Positions 17,492 to 26,229 of a stretch of 64,000 nt of DNA are shown here, piece after piece. The DNA lies in assembly GCA_958410215.1 (NCBI GenBank), contig CATYOF010000010.1, positions 1-64,000 on the forward strand, given 5' to 3'. How positions within the stretch are numbered: the stretch's first letter is position 1; each line of letters starts with the position of its first letter. This stretch comes from an uncultured Cryptobacterium sp. Its GTDB lineage: Bacteria; Actinomycetota; Coriobacteriia; Coriobacteriales; Eggerthellaceae. Under the pieces are notes generated by a model that was not told the DNA's origin, ran no database searches, and saw nothing but the letters and a program-made list of their open reading frames with translations. The position numbers and the translations under genes were made by a program.

Positions 17492-19134
17492 GAGCAATCA
17501 CCCCTTCCTAATAGGGGTTTCACCAAAGAAAAAACGCGCTTTTTCACTGCGCGGAAAACAGGGCTTTTGAACGTGCATACGAAGAAAACGACGTTGGTAA
17601 AAACAAAGCAGACAATTGTAGCTAGGCAGAAGTTTGCAATACTAAGCGCACCTAAGAAAACCCATGTAGCACCTACTGATACGACTGCGGCCAATACAAC
17701 AAATAAGCAGTACTTAGCAATATCAACAAAATACTGCCAAGGGGAACATCCAAATAAAAAGCGATACGTTGAACAGGGTCTCGAAATTACAAAAACTAAG
17801 CGCGAAACTACCGTCCCTATAAAAACCCCAACCAAACCAAATTGCAGTGCACACACCACTGAAACAACAAGGTTAGTTATCGCTTGCAGTAAAGACCACC
17901 ATTTATCTTTATTGAAGTTTCCTTTCGCAATGCGTGCGTTGTTGTACACCACGCTTAGTCCCTGCAAGTAGAAATTCACCAGTATTAGCGTAAAACTTGC
18001 AGTATCTATGAGGTAAGTTTCGCCAATCCATAACTCAATAAATGAAGGCAACAACACGAAGAAACAAACAGTGCATAACCCAAATACCCAAAAGCCAATA
18101 AAGTTTGCTTCATCAAAAACTTCTCTAAACTTTTGCTTTGATTCCAGTGCTGCCAAATTTCCAAAACCAGCTACAACACTGTTTACCACGACGAGCACAA
18201 TCCCTTGAATTGTAGTTATGATCATGTTGTAATTACCAACCGCACCAACTAGAACAATACCTAGCGTAGGAATAGCGGCAATGATTATGCTGTCGGTTGC
18301 GTGTACCGCAACACTAGAAAATTGATGAACCGCAAGACCTTTCACTTCATGCAAAATATTTCGTTTTTCGCTCTTGGGTAATAATTGCTCAGGCTTGTTT
18401 TTTAGTATTGGATAACGAACATTCAAATACCTTGCCAGTGCAAAACGGGACACAGTAAGCACAACAAAATTAACTAACAGATAAACAAGAAAACTCTGCG
18501 TCAAAACCAATGCAGCTATTTGTGCTAGTGCGCACCCGATTGTTGTTATGGTTCCAAAGTTTGTTTGAACATACGTTTTCTGAAGCGCATTTAGTAAGCC
18601 AAACTTATAGGTAACGAAATACGAAATCACGGTATTGGCAAGAAAAATAAGAAAATAGAGCCGAAGCTCTGAAAGCGTAATAGATCCTGCATCCGAAACC
18701 AGATATTGAAGAAACGGAAGAAGCGCTAAGCCAAACAACAGCACTATGCACGCAATTACACGATAAGCATTGCGATAAAAGTAGATTAGCTGCTGAACTT
18801 TATCATTTTGCCCTTTTGCTACAGGAGAATACAAAGCAAACGTCATCGCTGATCCAAATCCCAATTCAGCAAATGAGAGTACATTTAAGATATCTACGAA
18901 AAGATAATTAACGCCTAAATAGTATTCCCCAAGCAGGTAAATAAATACCGTGCGCGAAGCAAATGCCACCAAGAGATTAATTACTTGGCCAGCCAAGCCA
19001 AACGCAGCATTTTTTGTCGCAAGCGCAGTGCGAGACATACGCGATAATGGCGTATTTACTTCTTGATCTGCAGCATCATTTAAACAAGAAACAGTTTGCC
19101 CTGTCTTGGATTGGTTTAAAGATTTATTGCTCAT
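17488..19134 (-). CDS. Wzx-type oligosaccharide flippase (PST/MOP superfamily)
   Basis: A polytopic protein of 548 residues with about 12-14 helices. NAAFGLAGQVINLLVAFASR and YLLGEYYLGVNYLF at the N terminus are typical of PST exporters, which flip undecaprenyl-diphosphate-linked repeat units across the membrane. It implies that the locus makes a lipid-linked oligosaccharide. No Wzy polymerase was recognised in the window, so polymerisation may be encoded elsewhere or absent. ATG at 19134 is within the last 11 bases of the preceding gene; a GTG three codons upstream is also possible. Confidence 0.86.
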   Translation of the reverse strand: MSNKSLNQSKTGQTVSCLNDAADQEVNTPLSRMSRTALATKNAAFGLAGQVINLLVAFASRTVFIYLLGEYYLGVNYLFVDILNVLSFAELGFGSAMTFALYSPVAKGQNDKVQQLIYFYRNAYRVIACIVLLFGLALLPFLQYLVSDAGSITLSELRLYFLIFLANTVISYFVTYKFGLLNALQKTYVQTNFGTITTIGCALAQIAALVLTQSFLVYLLVNFVVLTVSRFALARYLNVRYPILKNKPEQLLPKSEKRNILHEVKGLAVHQFSSVAVHATDSIIIAAIPTLGIVLVGAVGNYNMIITTIQGIVLVVVNSVVAGFGNLAALESKQKFREVFDEANFIGFWVFGLCTVCFFVLLPSFIELWIGETYLIDTASFTLILVNFYLQGLSVVYNNARIAKGNFNKDKWWSLLQAITNLVVSVVCALQFGLVGVFIGTVVSRLVFVISRPCSTYRFLFGCSPWQYFVDIAKYCLFVVLAAVVSVGATWVFLGALSIANFCLATIVCFVFTNVVFFVCTFKSPVFRAVKKRVFSLVKPLLGRGDCS

Positions 19135-20227
19135 TTTTCTCACGCCTTTGCGCTTTGTTCAAATGAGCAATGTCTCTACGCCAACGAAACTGCTTGATAA
19201 TCCACATTCTAAAAATGTTGATATAGGCACAGAGCAATTCTGCCGTGACAAAATTATGTTTCGCACACACAAAGAAAGCTCGCAGATAAAACTGCAATTC
19301 GTGTATGGGATACGCCGCGAAGCACGTAACAAAAGGAGGTTCATTCCTGAGCTGCTTTAATATTCTTTTCTTTTCACCCCACGGAATAGAAGAGTCATAA
19401 ATCAATTGCGTAGCGGCTTCAGGTAGAGAGTTCAGTACGCTAAGATAAACCCTTTTGATTATGTCTTGATTTTTTCCTTCGGCAAACGACACCAACTTCT
19501 GGCATCGTGTGAGCGGATCATTGTATTTATGCACCGTTGAGGATGGGTTATCGATATAGAAGTAGTATTCGGCATCTGTCGAAATGTAGGTTTCAATGTT
19601 ATTGAGGATATCAAGATTGAAAAACATATCCTCGCTATATAACACGCGCTCTGAAGCGAATCTGATGTTCTTGTCTTTGACGATAGCCAATTTATATAAG
19701 TACGTGCACGCTGACCATGGAGGTCGTTTTTCCATGGATTGTCCTGGTAAAAATCCAACAAATTGTGGGAGCAACTTTTCGTAGATTTCCTGAGAAGTAT
19801 GAAACTCTTCAATGTTGTTCAGCCTTTTAGAAACCTCGATACGAGATGCCATAAACCCGTAGATTCGTTTAAATCTACAACGAACAACATCGTACCCACC
19901 CCTATAAGCAAGAGATAGCATATCGCCATACATATACTGGGAAATCGTATCGTCCGAATCAATGAAGGCAAGATACTCACCAGATGCTGCGTCAATTCCC
20001 TTATTGCGAGACAAACCTTGCCCGATATTCTTTTCGTTGTGGATGAGGGTAATATTGCTATGGCGGGATTGATATTCTTTGCAGATATTGAATGTCCGAT
20101 CATTTGAGCAATCATCAACAACGATTATTTCTATTTCAGGGGTCTGACACAATACGGAATCAAGGCATCTGCCTATAGTCTTTTCCGCATTGTATGCAGG
20201 TATTATCACTGAAATTTCCACTGTCAC
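19124..20227 (-). CDS. GT2 family glycosyltransferase, paralog of the enzyme at 12701
   Basis: A 367-residue GT-A transferase with SVIIPAYNAEKTIGRCLDSV, VVDDCSNDRT, GQGLSRNKGID and IDSDD. GTG at 20227 (VTVEIS) is two bases after the stop of the HTH gene, with AAAGAG upstream, which indicates coupling; a longer reading to 20299 would overlap that gene. The C-terminal third carries the same YYFYIDNPSSTVHKYNDP block as the paralog. As first transferase in the operon it may act early in repeat-unit assembly, but this is only inferred from order. Confidence 0.85.
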   Translation of the reverse strand: MTVEISVIIPAYNAEKTIGRCLDSVLCQTPEIEIIVVDDCSNDRTFNICKEYQSRHSNITLIHNEKNIGQGLSRNKGIDAASGEYLAFIDSDDTISQYMYGDMLSLAYRGGYDVVRCRFKRIYGFMASRIEVSKRLNNIEEFHTSQEIYEKLLPQFVGFLPGQSMEKRPPWSACTYLYKLAIVKDKNIRFASERVLYSEDMFFNLDILNNIETYISTDAEYYFYIDNPSSTVHKYNDPLTRCQKLVSFAEGKNQDIIKRVYLSVLNSLPEAATQLIYDSSIPWGEKKRILKQLRNEPPFVTCFAAYPIHELQFYLRAFFVCAKHNFVTAELLCAYINIFRMWIIKQFRWRRDIAHLNKAQRREKNEQ

Positions 20228-20229
20228 GA

Positions 20230-20583
20230 TTACTCTTTCTTTCGCTGCTTTTTCTTCCCAAATGCAGAAGGCCCCTGCTTGGCGTATTGCACGCACCACT
20301 CCTTAATTCGATTTCTGTTTGCGATTTGATAACGACGCATTACGTCTATCATCGGAACGCCACTTAAACGATCCTTCACTGCAGCCAATTTCACTTCTGG
20401 CGAGTAACGTCGTGGTCGTTTTTCTGAGTGTTTATAAAGATCAGATCCCAAGGCGCGCCACAAATAAACCCATTCACGCACCGTTTCGGGACTAAGTTGC
20501 AGCTGATGAGCAACCGCTTTATAGCTGAATCCGCGTTCAAACAAATCGAGAGCTTTCAGGCGCAAGTCATTATCTAGGCGCAT
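20230..20583 (-). CDS. Double helix-turn-helix protein related to IS3/IS150 transposase OrfA
   Basis: The 117-residue product has two helix-turn-helix units. The first is at about residues 5-42 (ALDLFERGFSYKAVAHQL, then LSPETVREWVYLWR) and the second at about 60-100 (RRYSPEVKLAAVKDRLSG, IDVMRRYQIANRNRIKEW), followed by a basic tail. This is the layout of OrfA of IS3-group elements, but no OrfB (DDE integrase) follows and no element ends are visible. ATG at 20583 has AAGGTGG upstream. As first gene of the polysaccharide operon, downstream of a G-tract promoter and a leader terminator, it may be a domesticated DNA-binding regulator. A transposase remnant is the alternative. Confidence 0.7.
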   Translation of the reverse strand: MRLDNDLRLKALDLFERGFSYKAVAHQLQLSPETVREWVYLWRALGSDLYKHSEKRPRRYSPEVKLAAVKDRLSGVPMIDVMRRYQIANRNRIKEWCVQYAKQGPSAFGKKKQRKKE

Positions 20584-20716
20584 AACAACCACCTTTTTCT
20601 GTTTTGATATTTGATTGTTGGAGCAAAGTTTTAGTGAAAGCACATTCACGAATAAGGAATTCGGGTCTGCTTTGGAAAACGATGATGCAAACACGGATAA
20701 CGCAGCCGCGCAGACC

Positions 20717-20755
20717 AAAAAGGAGGCTCTCTCTTATAGAGAGTAAAAGCCTCCT
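20717..20755 (-). terminator. Intrinsic terminator in the leader of the polysaccharide operon
   Basis: On the minus strand AGGAGGCT (20755-20748), a four-base bulge, CTCTC, a five-base loop, GAGAG and AGCCTCCT are followed by five T. The 13-bp stem with U-tract works only leftward. It lies about 135 bases before the first ORF and after the candidate promoter, so it looks like an attenuator. It could otherwise stop transcripts from the acyltransferase gene at 21116. Confidence 0.8.
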
Positions 20756-20814
20756 AGCAAAATCTACTATGCAATTGTTCTCAGATTTATTTTCGGAAAG
20801 AGATATAGCTAAGA

Positions 20815-20845
20815 ACCATACCCCCCCCCCATAGATTAATTTCAA
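20815..20845 (-). promoter_or_regulatory. Candidate phase-variable promoter with a G10 spacer
   Basis: Minus strand: TTGAAA (20845-20840) as -35, a 19-base spacer (nine bases, then ten G at 20830-20821), and TATGGT (20820-20815) as -10. Slippage by one to three G would bring the spacer to the preferred 16-18 bases. Poly-G in promoter spacers is the known switch at genes such as neisserial porA. Assignment of the boxes is by eye; no transcript data. Confidence 0.6.
20821..20830. repeat. Homopolymer tract of ten C (G10 on the minus strand)
   Basis: A pure run of ten C in an otherwise AT-rich leader. It is the most conspicuous mononucleotide G/C run I noticed in the window. It does not sit in a plausible gene: the ATG that ends in this tract reaches a stop eight codons later, and a TTG-started frame has no ribosome binding site. 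Confidence 0.95.
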
Positions 20846-21115
20846 CTTTTTGCAATAAAGAATCAGAATATAAATTACGCACCGCGCAATTACTATTCAT
20901 TAATGCGACTCCTCTAAAGTTGAAACTCCTCCAAGTAAGGGATTGAGTTCGGATTTAACTGCTATTTTCCAAAGATTTTAGTAAAACAGCAGTTCAGCAT
21001 CAATATCATCAAATCTTATTCAATGATCTTGATTTACAGATTATTAGGTTTAGAGTTTGATTTCTGACTTTCCTAGCACCAGCTTCTAACCCGAAACAAC
21101 TTCTAGTCGTCATCT
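20846..21115. other. Intergenic region between acyltransferase gene and operon leader
   Basis: These AT-rich bases upstream of the candidate promoter hold no supported gene. The words TTGAAACTCCTCC and GCGACTCCTCTAAAGTTGAA near 20910-20940 partly repeat each other and could be a protein-binding region. I see no clear terminator for the acyltransferase gene here. Confidence 0.4.
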
Positions 21116-23917
21116 TTACGACTTCTCAAACACTTCTTTCGCGGCGGCAACAAAGGCATTTTGGCCTTCGATGTTAGTGTGCGTTCTGTCGGAAAGCAGA
21201 TACTCCGGGTGTCCGCTTGCTACCGAATTCCAGTCAACCAAGTAAACATTCGGGTATTCTTCGGCAATCTTTTCGTAAATCGCATTCGCTTCGTCAACAA
21301 ACGATGAAGGACTATAAATGTTGTAGAGCAGAATGCGCCTATTGGGACCCAGTTCGTCTATTACCTGACGCACAAGCGCCTCGTCCGAAACGCCGCCATT
21401 AGTACCAAAGTCAAGGATGACATTCTGGCGGATCAAACCCTGATTATTGCCTTCCTTCACAACTTCAACGCCCTGTTCCCATTGCCGAATTGGTTCTGCC
21501 AAGAAGTTAATCTCGGGGAATTCTTCCTCAAAACCAATCGAGTTACCCGAAATAAGCGAGTCGCCAATAGCGGTAATCGTTGAGCTGTCGGGAATGCCCG
21601 TCATCTGCGATTCGTCGTAATTCGGAATAGATCCAGGATCCTGCGGCGAACCATTGCCCGCATTTTGCTGCGCCTCTTGCGCCTGCTGAGCCTGTTCTGC
21701 CTGCTGCTGTTCAATCTGCAGCTGGAGCTGCGTTTTTGCCGGCGCCGTCGCAATAGCAATAATAGTCGCAAGTACCAGCACAACGCACACCGCTGTCTGA
21801 ATTTTCCCAACGATGCCTTCGCGAACGCGATCGACCAGCTTTTCGAGCGACTTAATAAAGCCATCTTTTCGCATGGGCTCTTCAATGAAGCGATAACTCA
21901 AATCGGAAGCTACGAAAGAAATAAGCGCGAACAGCACATCGACCGCCACGTTTTCGACCGTACCCATAGCAGTCGGAATAAGAATGCGGCCAAACACCAA
22001 CATTGGCCAATGCCATAGATAAATACCATAGGAACGAACGCCTATCCAGCGCAGGGGCGCAAGCTCCATGATTCGCGTGAACAGGGCATCTGGCCTGATA
22101 ATTACCGCACCAACAAGGAACAAACTGAACAACGATCCAAGAACAAGTCCGAGTGGATAAGTGAATGCAGCGGTATCGGGCACCAGCATCACTATAAGAA
22201 TAAAGCCAATCAGGCCCACGGGAGCCAGCGCAGGGATCCATGGTTGCGCGCTCAACCACTCCTTCGAGAGCGAACCTTTTTCCTTGTTCCAAATGAACGC
22301 GAAAATGATGCCCATTGCAAGACCGAAGCAATGCGTATCGGTGCCGTAGTAAACACGTGTGTAATTGTCAGGAGCTGCCAGAACGCCCATCAGCACCATC
22401 GAAGCAACAGCAATGGTTGCCACGATAGTAACAAGCTGTGAATTCTTCAGCCTGCGCGAAAGCAGCAAGAGCAATAGCGGAGGCCAAATGATGTAGAACT
22501 GCTCTTCAACGGCAAGTGACCAGAAGTTTTTAAAGAGCGACGGATTCGCCTGGTCGAAATAGTTCGAACCATGAATGATTTCCACCCAGTTGGTCGAATA
22601 GGTAAGCGCGCCGGCAACCTGCCTGAATGCGCCTACCAGAATATCGGGATAGATAATCGCGCCAATTGGCACGCACACCAAAATTACCAGCACGAGTGCC
22701 GGAATCAGGCGCCTAGCGCGGCGAAGCCAGAAGTTTTTCAGCGTGAAGGTTTTGTTTGGGTTTTGAATGTTTTGCAAATTGCGGTACGTAATCAAGAAGC
22801 CCGAAATTACAAAGAACAGGTCAACGCCAATGTAGCCGCCTATAAATTGGTTAGGGGAAATGTGATACAGCAAAACCGCCAAAACCGCCAAAGCGCGCAG
22901 ACCGTCCAAGCCAGGCATGTAAGATTTGCCCAGTTTGCGAGCATCGTGCGGTGATTTAGTGGTGGAGCCTGCGTCGGAGTGGGATGGGGTGGCAGTTTGA
23001 GATACAACAGAAGAAGATGTCGCGACAGAAGAAACTTTAGTCGATGCTGCGTCATGCCTATCGCGTCCACCAAAAGGTATTTTGTCGGCAACATTACCAG
23101 CAACGCGAGCTGCTACGCCGCGAACTCCACGAGGAGTATGGGCTTCGCGGGCCTCACGAGCGGTGCGACCTTCATGCGTGGCACGACCTTCACGACCTTC
23201 GCGAGCGACGCGGCTTTCACTAAAATCGCGAGCCTCGCGGTCACTTTCACCATAAACGTAATCATGCCTTTGGCGTGCATCACGAAAATCGCCACCTCTA
23301 TTTACCTCGCCGAAACGAGAAGGCGAACGAAACCGAGTTTCATTTTCTGGCTCGATGCCAGACTGATCGCCAATGCCATAGCGTTCATTGAATGAACGGT
23401 AGCGACCTGACGCGCCCCGATAAGCTCCATCGGGTTGATTTTCGTGACGATATCCCGCGCTAGAATGATCCATAATCTCATCATCGCGACTTTGCAAAAA
23501 ATCTTGCGAGCGCAAAACGCGATCATTGCGCAAAGGGCGCTTGTTCACCTGTGAGCGCATCTGCGAATTGGCATGTGGCTGCTGCCCATGCAACTGAGCT
23601 TGTCCATGTACTTGCACTTGCCCACGCAACTGCGAGCGCGTAGAAGAATATTCCTGCGAACGAGTTCTTGGGTTCGTTTGCAGACGTGATTGTGAGTGTG
23701 ATTGTGCGCGCGATTGTGACTGTACGTGTTGCGGCGATTGCGAGCGCACTTGCTGATGCGCCTGAGAATATCCCCGACGAGAATAATCGGTATCAGAAAA
23801 ACGCGATTGTGTTGAAGATTGAGAATCCTGAACGTCTTGATTTGAATGTGCTTTCTGAGATGCATTCTCAGCATTTTTAGCCTTAATAGATTTCCAATAA
23901 TCAAGTTGTGAAGACAT
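21116..23917 (-). CDS. OatA-like membrane O-acetyltransferase with SGNH domain and long disordered N terminus
   Basis: This 933-residue protein has three parts. Residues 1-330 are low complexity, rich in Gln, Ser, Arg and His (many SQ-R repeats, then Arg-Glu-Gly/Ala repeats at about 235-270), and probably cytoplasmic and disordered. Residues 331-700 are an acyltransferase 3 domain: MPGLDGLRALAVLAVLLYH with the catalytic His, SLAVEEQFYIIWP near 464, and about ten helices. Residues 775-933 are an extracytoplasmic SGNH esterase domain with IGDSLISGN at about 780 and DRTHTN at about 907. OatA-type enzymes acetylate peptidoglycan or wall glycans and confer lysozyme resistance. Ordinary family members are 600-700 residues, so the N-terminal third is an addition. 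The ribosome binding site before 23917 is weak. It lies just upstream of the polysaccharide operon, but a hairpin separates them. Confidence 0.87.
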   Translation of the reverse strand: MSSQLDYWKSIKAKNAENASQKAHSNQDVQDSQSSTQSRFSDTDYSRRGYSQAHQQVRSQSPQHVQSQSRAQSHSQSRLQTNPRTRSQEYSSTRSQLRGQVQVHGQAQLHGQQPHANSQMRSQVNKRPLRNDRVLRSQDFLQSRDDEIMDHSSAGYRHENQPDGAYRGASGRYRSFNERYGIGDQSGIEPENETRFRSPSRFGEVNRGGDFRDARQRHDYVYGESDREARDFSESRVAREGREGRATHEGRTAREAREAHTPRGVRGVAARVAGNVADKIPFGGRDRHDAASTKVSSVATSSSVVSQTATPSHSDAGSTTKSPHDARKLGKSYMPGLDGLRALAVLAVLLYHISPNQFIGGYIGVDLFFVISGFLITYRNLQNIQNPNKTFTLKNFWLRRARRLIPALVLVILVCVPIGAIIYPDILVGAFRQVAGALTYSTNWVEIIHGSNYFDQANPSLFKNFWSLAVEEQFYIIWPPLLLLLLSRRLKNSQLVTIVATIAVASMVLMGVLAAPDNYTRVYYGTDTHCFGLAMGIIFAFIWNKEKGSLSKEWLSAQPWIPALAPVGLIGFILIVMLVPDTAAFTYPLGLVLGSLFSLFLVGAVIIRPDALFTRIMELAPLRWIGVRSYGIYLWHWPMLVFGRILIPTAMGTVENVAVDVLFALISFVASDLSYRFIEEPMRKDGFIKSLEKLVDRVREGIVGKIQTAVCVVLVLATIIAIATAPAKTQLQLQIEQQQAEQAQQAQEAQQNAGNGSPQDPGSIPNYDESQMTGIPDSSTITAIGDSLISGNSIGFEEEFPEINFLAEPIRQWEQGVEVVKEGNNQGLIRQNVILDFGTNGGVSDEALVRQVIDELGPNRRILLYNIYSPSSFVDEANAIYEKIAEEYPNVYLVDWNSVASGHPEYLLSDRTHTNIEGQNAFVAAAKEVFEKS

Positions 23918-24137
23918 TACCAGATTCCCAATTATTCACAATAAAACCAATTTTTCAGTAAGGCTAAATGTACCACCTTCACCTGGTTGTTATATATAGA
24001 AATCAGCCCCAATTACCTGAATAGCACCATTTTCAAGAAAAATTTGTATCTTGCCGAAAGAGAGACCGCTATTAAAGTTTTCGGCTCCTTTACTCAACCA
24101 TATGATTCTTCTTGTTTAACCTATACCATACGAGCAT

Positions 24138-24434
24138 TTACACCAGCGCCATAACAAGTGCGATAAACACTGCCAGCACAATAGCTGCCACGATTGCAAA
24201 GGCAAACGCAAACGCCATACCTAGTTTCTGATTAGGCTTTTTGGCGGGAGAGTTTTTATCTCCGTCGCTTCCACCTGCGGCCTCACTTGAAAAAGTAAAC
24301 TTCGCAACTCGCCTTCCCTCGACGCCGGCAGTTAAGGCTTCTGCAGCCGACACCGTCGAAACAGAAGCCTTTTCCTTCGATTCACTTTTATCCGTTATAT
24401 TCGCGTTGTCTGCTTTATTCGTTTCGTCACTCAT
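24138..24434 (-). CDS. Small tail-anchored membrane protein, unknown function
   Basis: I do not recognise this 98-residue protein. Residues 1-70 are hydrophilic and acidic (Ser, Lys, Glu, Asp), and the last 28 or so form one very hydrophobic Ala/Val/Phe helix, so it is probably C-terminally anchored in the membrane. A Lys-Lys pair precedes the helix, which favours a cytoplasmic N terminus. The upstream CAGG is a weak ribosome binding site. It is 220 bases before the acyltransferase gene, same strand, and might be co-transcribed. Confidence 0.6.
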   Translation of the reverse strand: MSDETNKADNANITDKSESKEKASVSTVSAAEALTAGVEGRRVAKFTFSSEAAGGSDGDKNSPAKKPNQKLGMAFAFAFAIVAAIVLAVFIALVMALV

Positions 24435-24502
24435 ACTGAACCTGTCATATCTTTTGTTGTTTTCGCTCTAGCCTGAAAGTTTGCGTGCATCCAAACTAGG
24501 CA

Positions 24503-25801
24503 CTACTCCCCTGCCAAGTCTCGCTTCGAGCGAAGCACGGGAATATCATCCAAGTCTTCACCATGCCAGCAACGAACAGCACCCTTTTCTTCCAGCGCAG
24601 CAATTTCTTCATCCGAATAACCCTTATCGCGCAAGAATCGCTCGGTATGATAACCAACAGGCTTACCCAAAACCAACGGAGGATCGCCGTAGCTACCAAA
24701 GCGAAGCGGCGCGGTATTAAATACACGCGGCCCGAAATCTTTGCTTTCATACCTGCGTAGCGCATCGTTGTCGTACGCTTCCTCATCAGCCAAAATATCA
24801 TCGTAATCGAACAGCTTCTGATGAGGAACTTCCTCTTCCAGCATGATGCGGTCCCACTCTTCATAGTCCTTACGGGCGAAACCTTCACCAATTTTGGAAA
24901 CCACATATTCCTGCAAACCATGTTCTGCCATGGCCGCAAGCGTAGTAATGCGCTCATCTTCGATCAGATCTTCTTGACCCAACATGCGCATCATTGACGA
25001 GAAATATCTATTGTAGTCGGGCAGACAAATCAAAAACCAAATGCCGTCTTTTGACTGATACGTATTATTGAAAGGATTGTTTGCTTTCGCACGACTTCCA
25101 GGGTACTGCGCTCCGAACTGGCGCGACTGAATACCATGCGAGTGACCCCACAGCGCCACATGATACAAATTCGTCGTTACCTTGTTGCCAACACCCGTGC
25201 GAGTGCGATCGAATAGTGCCGCCACGATGCCGCCCGCAAAAATAGCTGCCGCATTAAAGTCACCGAAACCCTGCGGTGCTGTTGCAGGCGATTCTCCCGC
25301 CTGACGAAATACCGCGTTTACACCACCGCGGGATCCCCAACAAACCGCGTCATATCCAGGCTCATCTCGCATTTCGCCAAATTCGCCATAGCCGCGCATC
25401 TGTGCCCACACCAAACGAGGAAACTTTTCATGGAGTGTTTCATAATCTAAGCCCATGCGTTTTAGCGCTTTATCACGCACGCCATTGACGAACACATCCG
25501 CCGTCGAAAGCAGGTCCATAAAAATAGTCATGCCTTCTTCGGTTTTTAGGTTCAAACTGATCCAGTCTTTGTTGGCGTTGACGTTTTCATACGTTGGATC
25601 GCACTCTTCGGTTCGCTTACCGCCAAAGCCGTAGCACTGAGTGCGCTGCGGATCTCCTGCTGGATTTTCGACCTTGATAACTTCGGCGCCCATTTCTCCC
25701 AAACAGCGCACTGCTGCTGGAGCCGCCACCCATTCGGCTAGCTCAACTACACGAACGCCTGATAATGGACCAAAGCCCTCAAATTCTTTCGATGCATACA
25801 T
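24503..25801 (-). CDS. Family III CoA-transferase (CaiB/BaiF type), copy 1
   Basis: A 432-residue type III CoA-transferase, which moves CoA between carboxylic acids through aspartyl intermediates. LSGVRVVELAEWVAAPAAVR at the N terminus and PGYDAVCWGSRGG, containing the catalytic aspartate, at about residue 168 are typical. The wider sequence recalls transferases that act on 2-hydroxy acids or cinnamates (HadA/FldA group). It is a paralog of the gene at 47689 (shared EWVAAPAAVRCL, WAQMRGYGE, PGYDAVCW, NPFNNTY). ATG at 25801 has GGAGGGG upstream. It stands alone, 700 bases from the nearest other catabolic gene, at the left border of the island. The substrate is not deducible. Confidence 0.88.
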   Translation of the reverse strand: MYASKEFEGFGPLSGVRVVELAEWVAAPAAVRCLGEMGAEVIKVENPAGDPQRTQCYGFGGKRTEECDPTYENVNANKDWISLNLKTEEGMTIFMDLLSTADVFVNGVRDKALKRMGLDYETLHEKFPRLVWAQMRGYGEFGEMRDEPGYDAVCWGSRGGVNAVFRQAGESPATAPQGFGDFNAAAIFAGGIVAALFDRTRTGVGNKVTTNLYHVALWGHSHGIQSRQFGAQYPGSRAKANNPFNNTYQSKDGIWFLICLPDYNRYFSSMMRMLGQEDLIEDERITTLAAMAEHGLQEYVVSKIGEGFARKDYEEWDRIMLEEEVPHQKLFDYDDILADEEAYDNDALRRYESKDFGPRVFNTAPLRFGSYGDPPLVLGKPVGYHTERFLRDKGYSDEEIAALEEKGAVRCWHGEDLDDIPVLRSKRDLAGE

Positions 25802-26229
25802 GGCTTCCCCTCCCCATCAAGTAAGCCACCTGTTTCCAGAAGCATTTGCGTATTCGGTTTAGAAATAAGAAAAGCGAATTTTTGCTAGCTTTTGCTTTTC
25901 TTTTACAAACACGCTTCACCTGCACACTCGCAAAAGCTTACCGTTTTCGCTTATCTTCTATTTTGACGCATTTTATCTGCAGTTTTGAATCTTTTTACCA
26001 CAGAATTCATTCATCTAAAGGCAATTTGCAAAGCAAAATGTCACAGCACAAGTAGCGACACACGCCACCTGTGTTGGCTCGACATCCATATATGCCATAA
26101 CGTGAGTGGCCAATTCTGCCGCATATGGCGGTGCAGCAGCATCAGTAGCACAAGCAGCCACAGCAGCGTTCGATACCCACGAGAGAACGACATCCGTATT
26201 AGCATGCCATTCGCGCCAGTGCAGTATCC
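25802..26229. other. Intergenic region with GCA/GCT-rich low-complexity patch
   Basis: No gene is supported. Around 26120-26170 an AGCAGC/CACAGCAG-rich patch opens several frames by chance. On the minus strand one frame runs on from the end of the upstream gene for about 65 codons if read one base earlier. Confidence 0.4.

Noticed and set aside
20230..20583. Active IS3-family insertion sequence
   Set aside because: No OrfB, no terminal inverted repeats and no target duplication are seen; the next gene is a coupled glycosyltransferase.
20570..20845. 91-codon frame running through the G10 tract, as a translational contingency gene
   Set aside because: It begins with TTG, has no ribosome binding site and no recognisable protein, and it overlaps the leader terminator. 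A promoter spacer explains the tract better.
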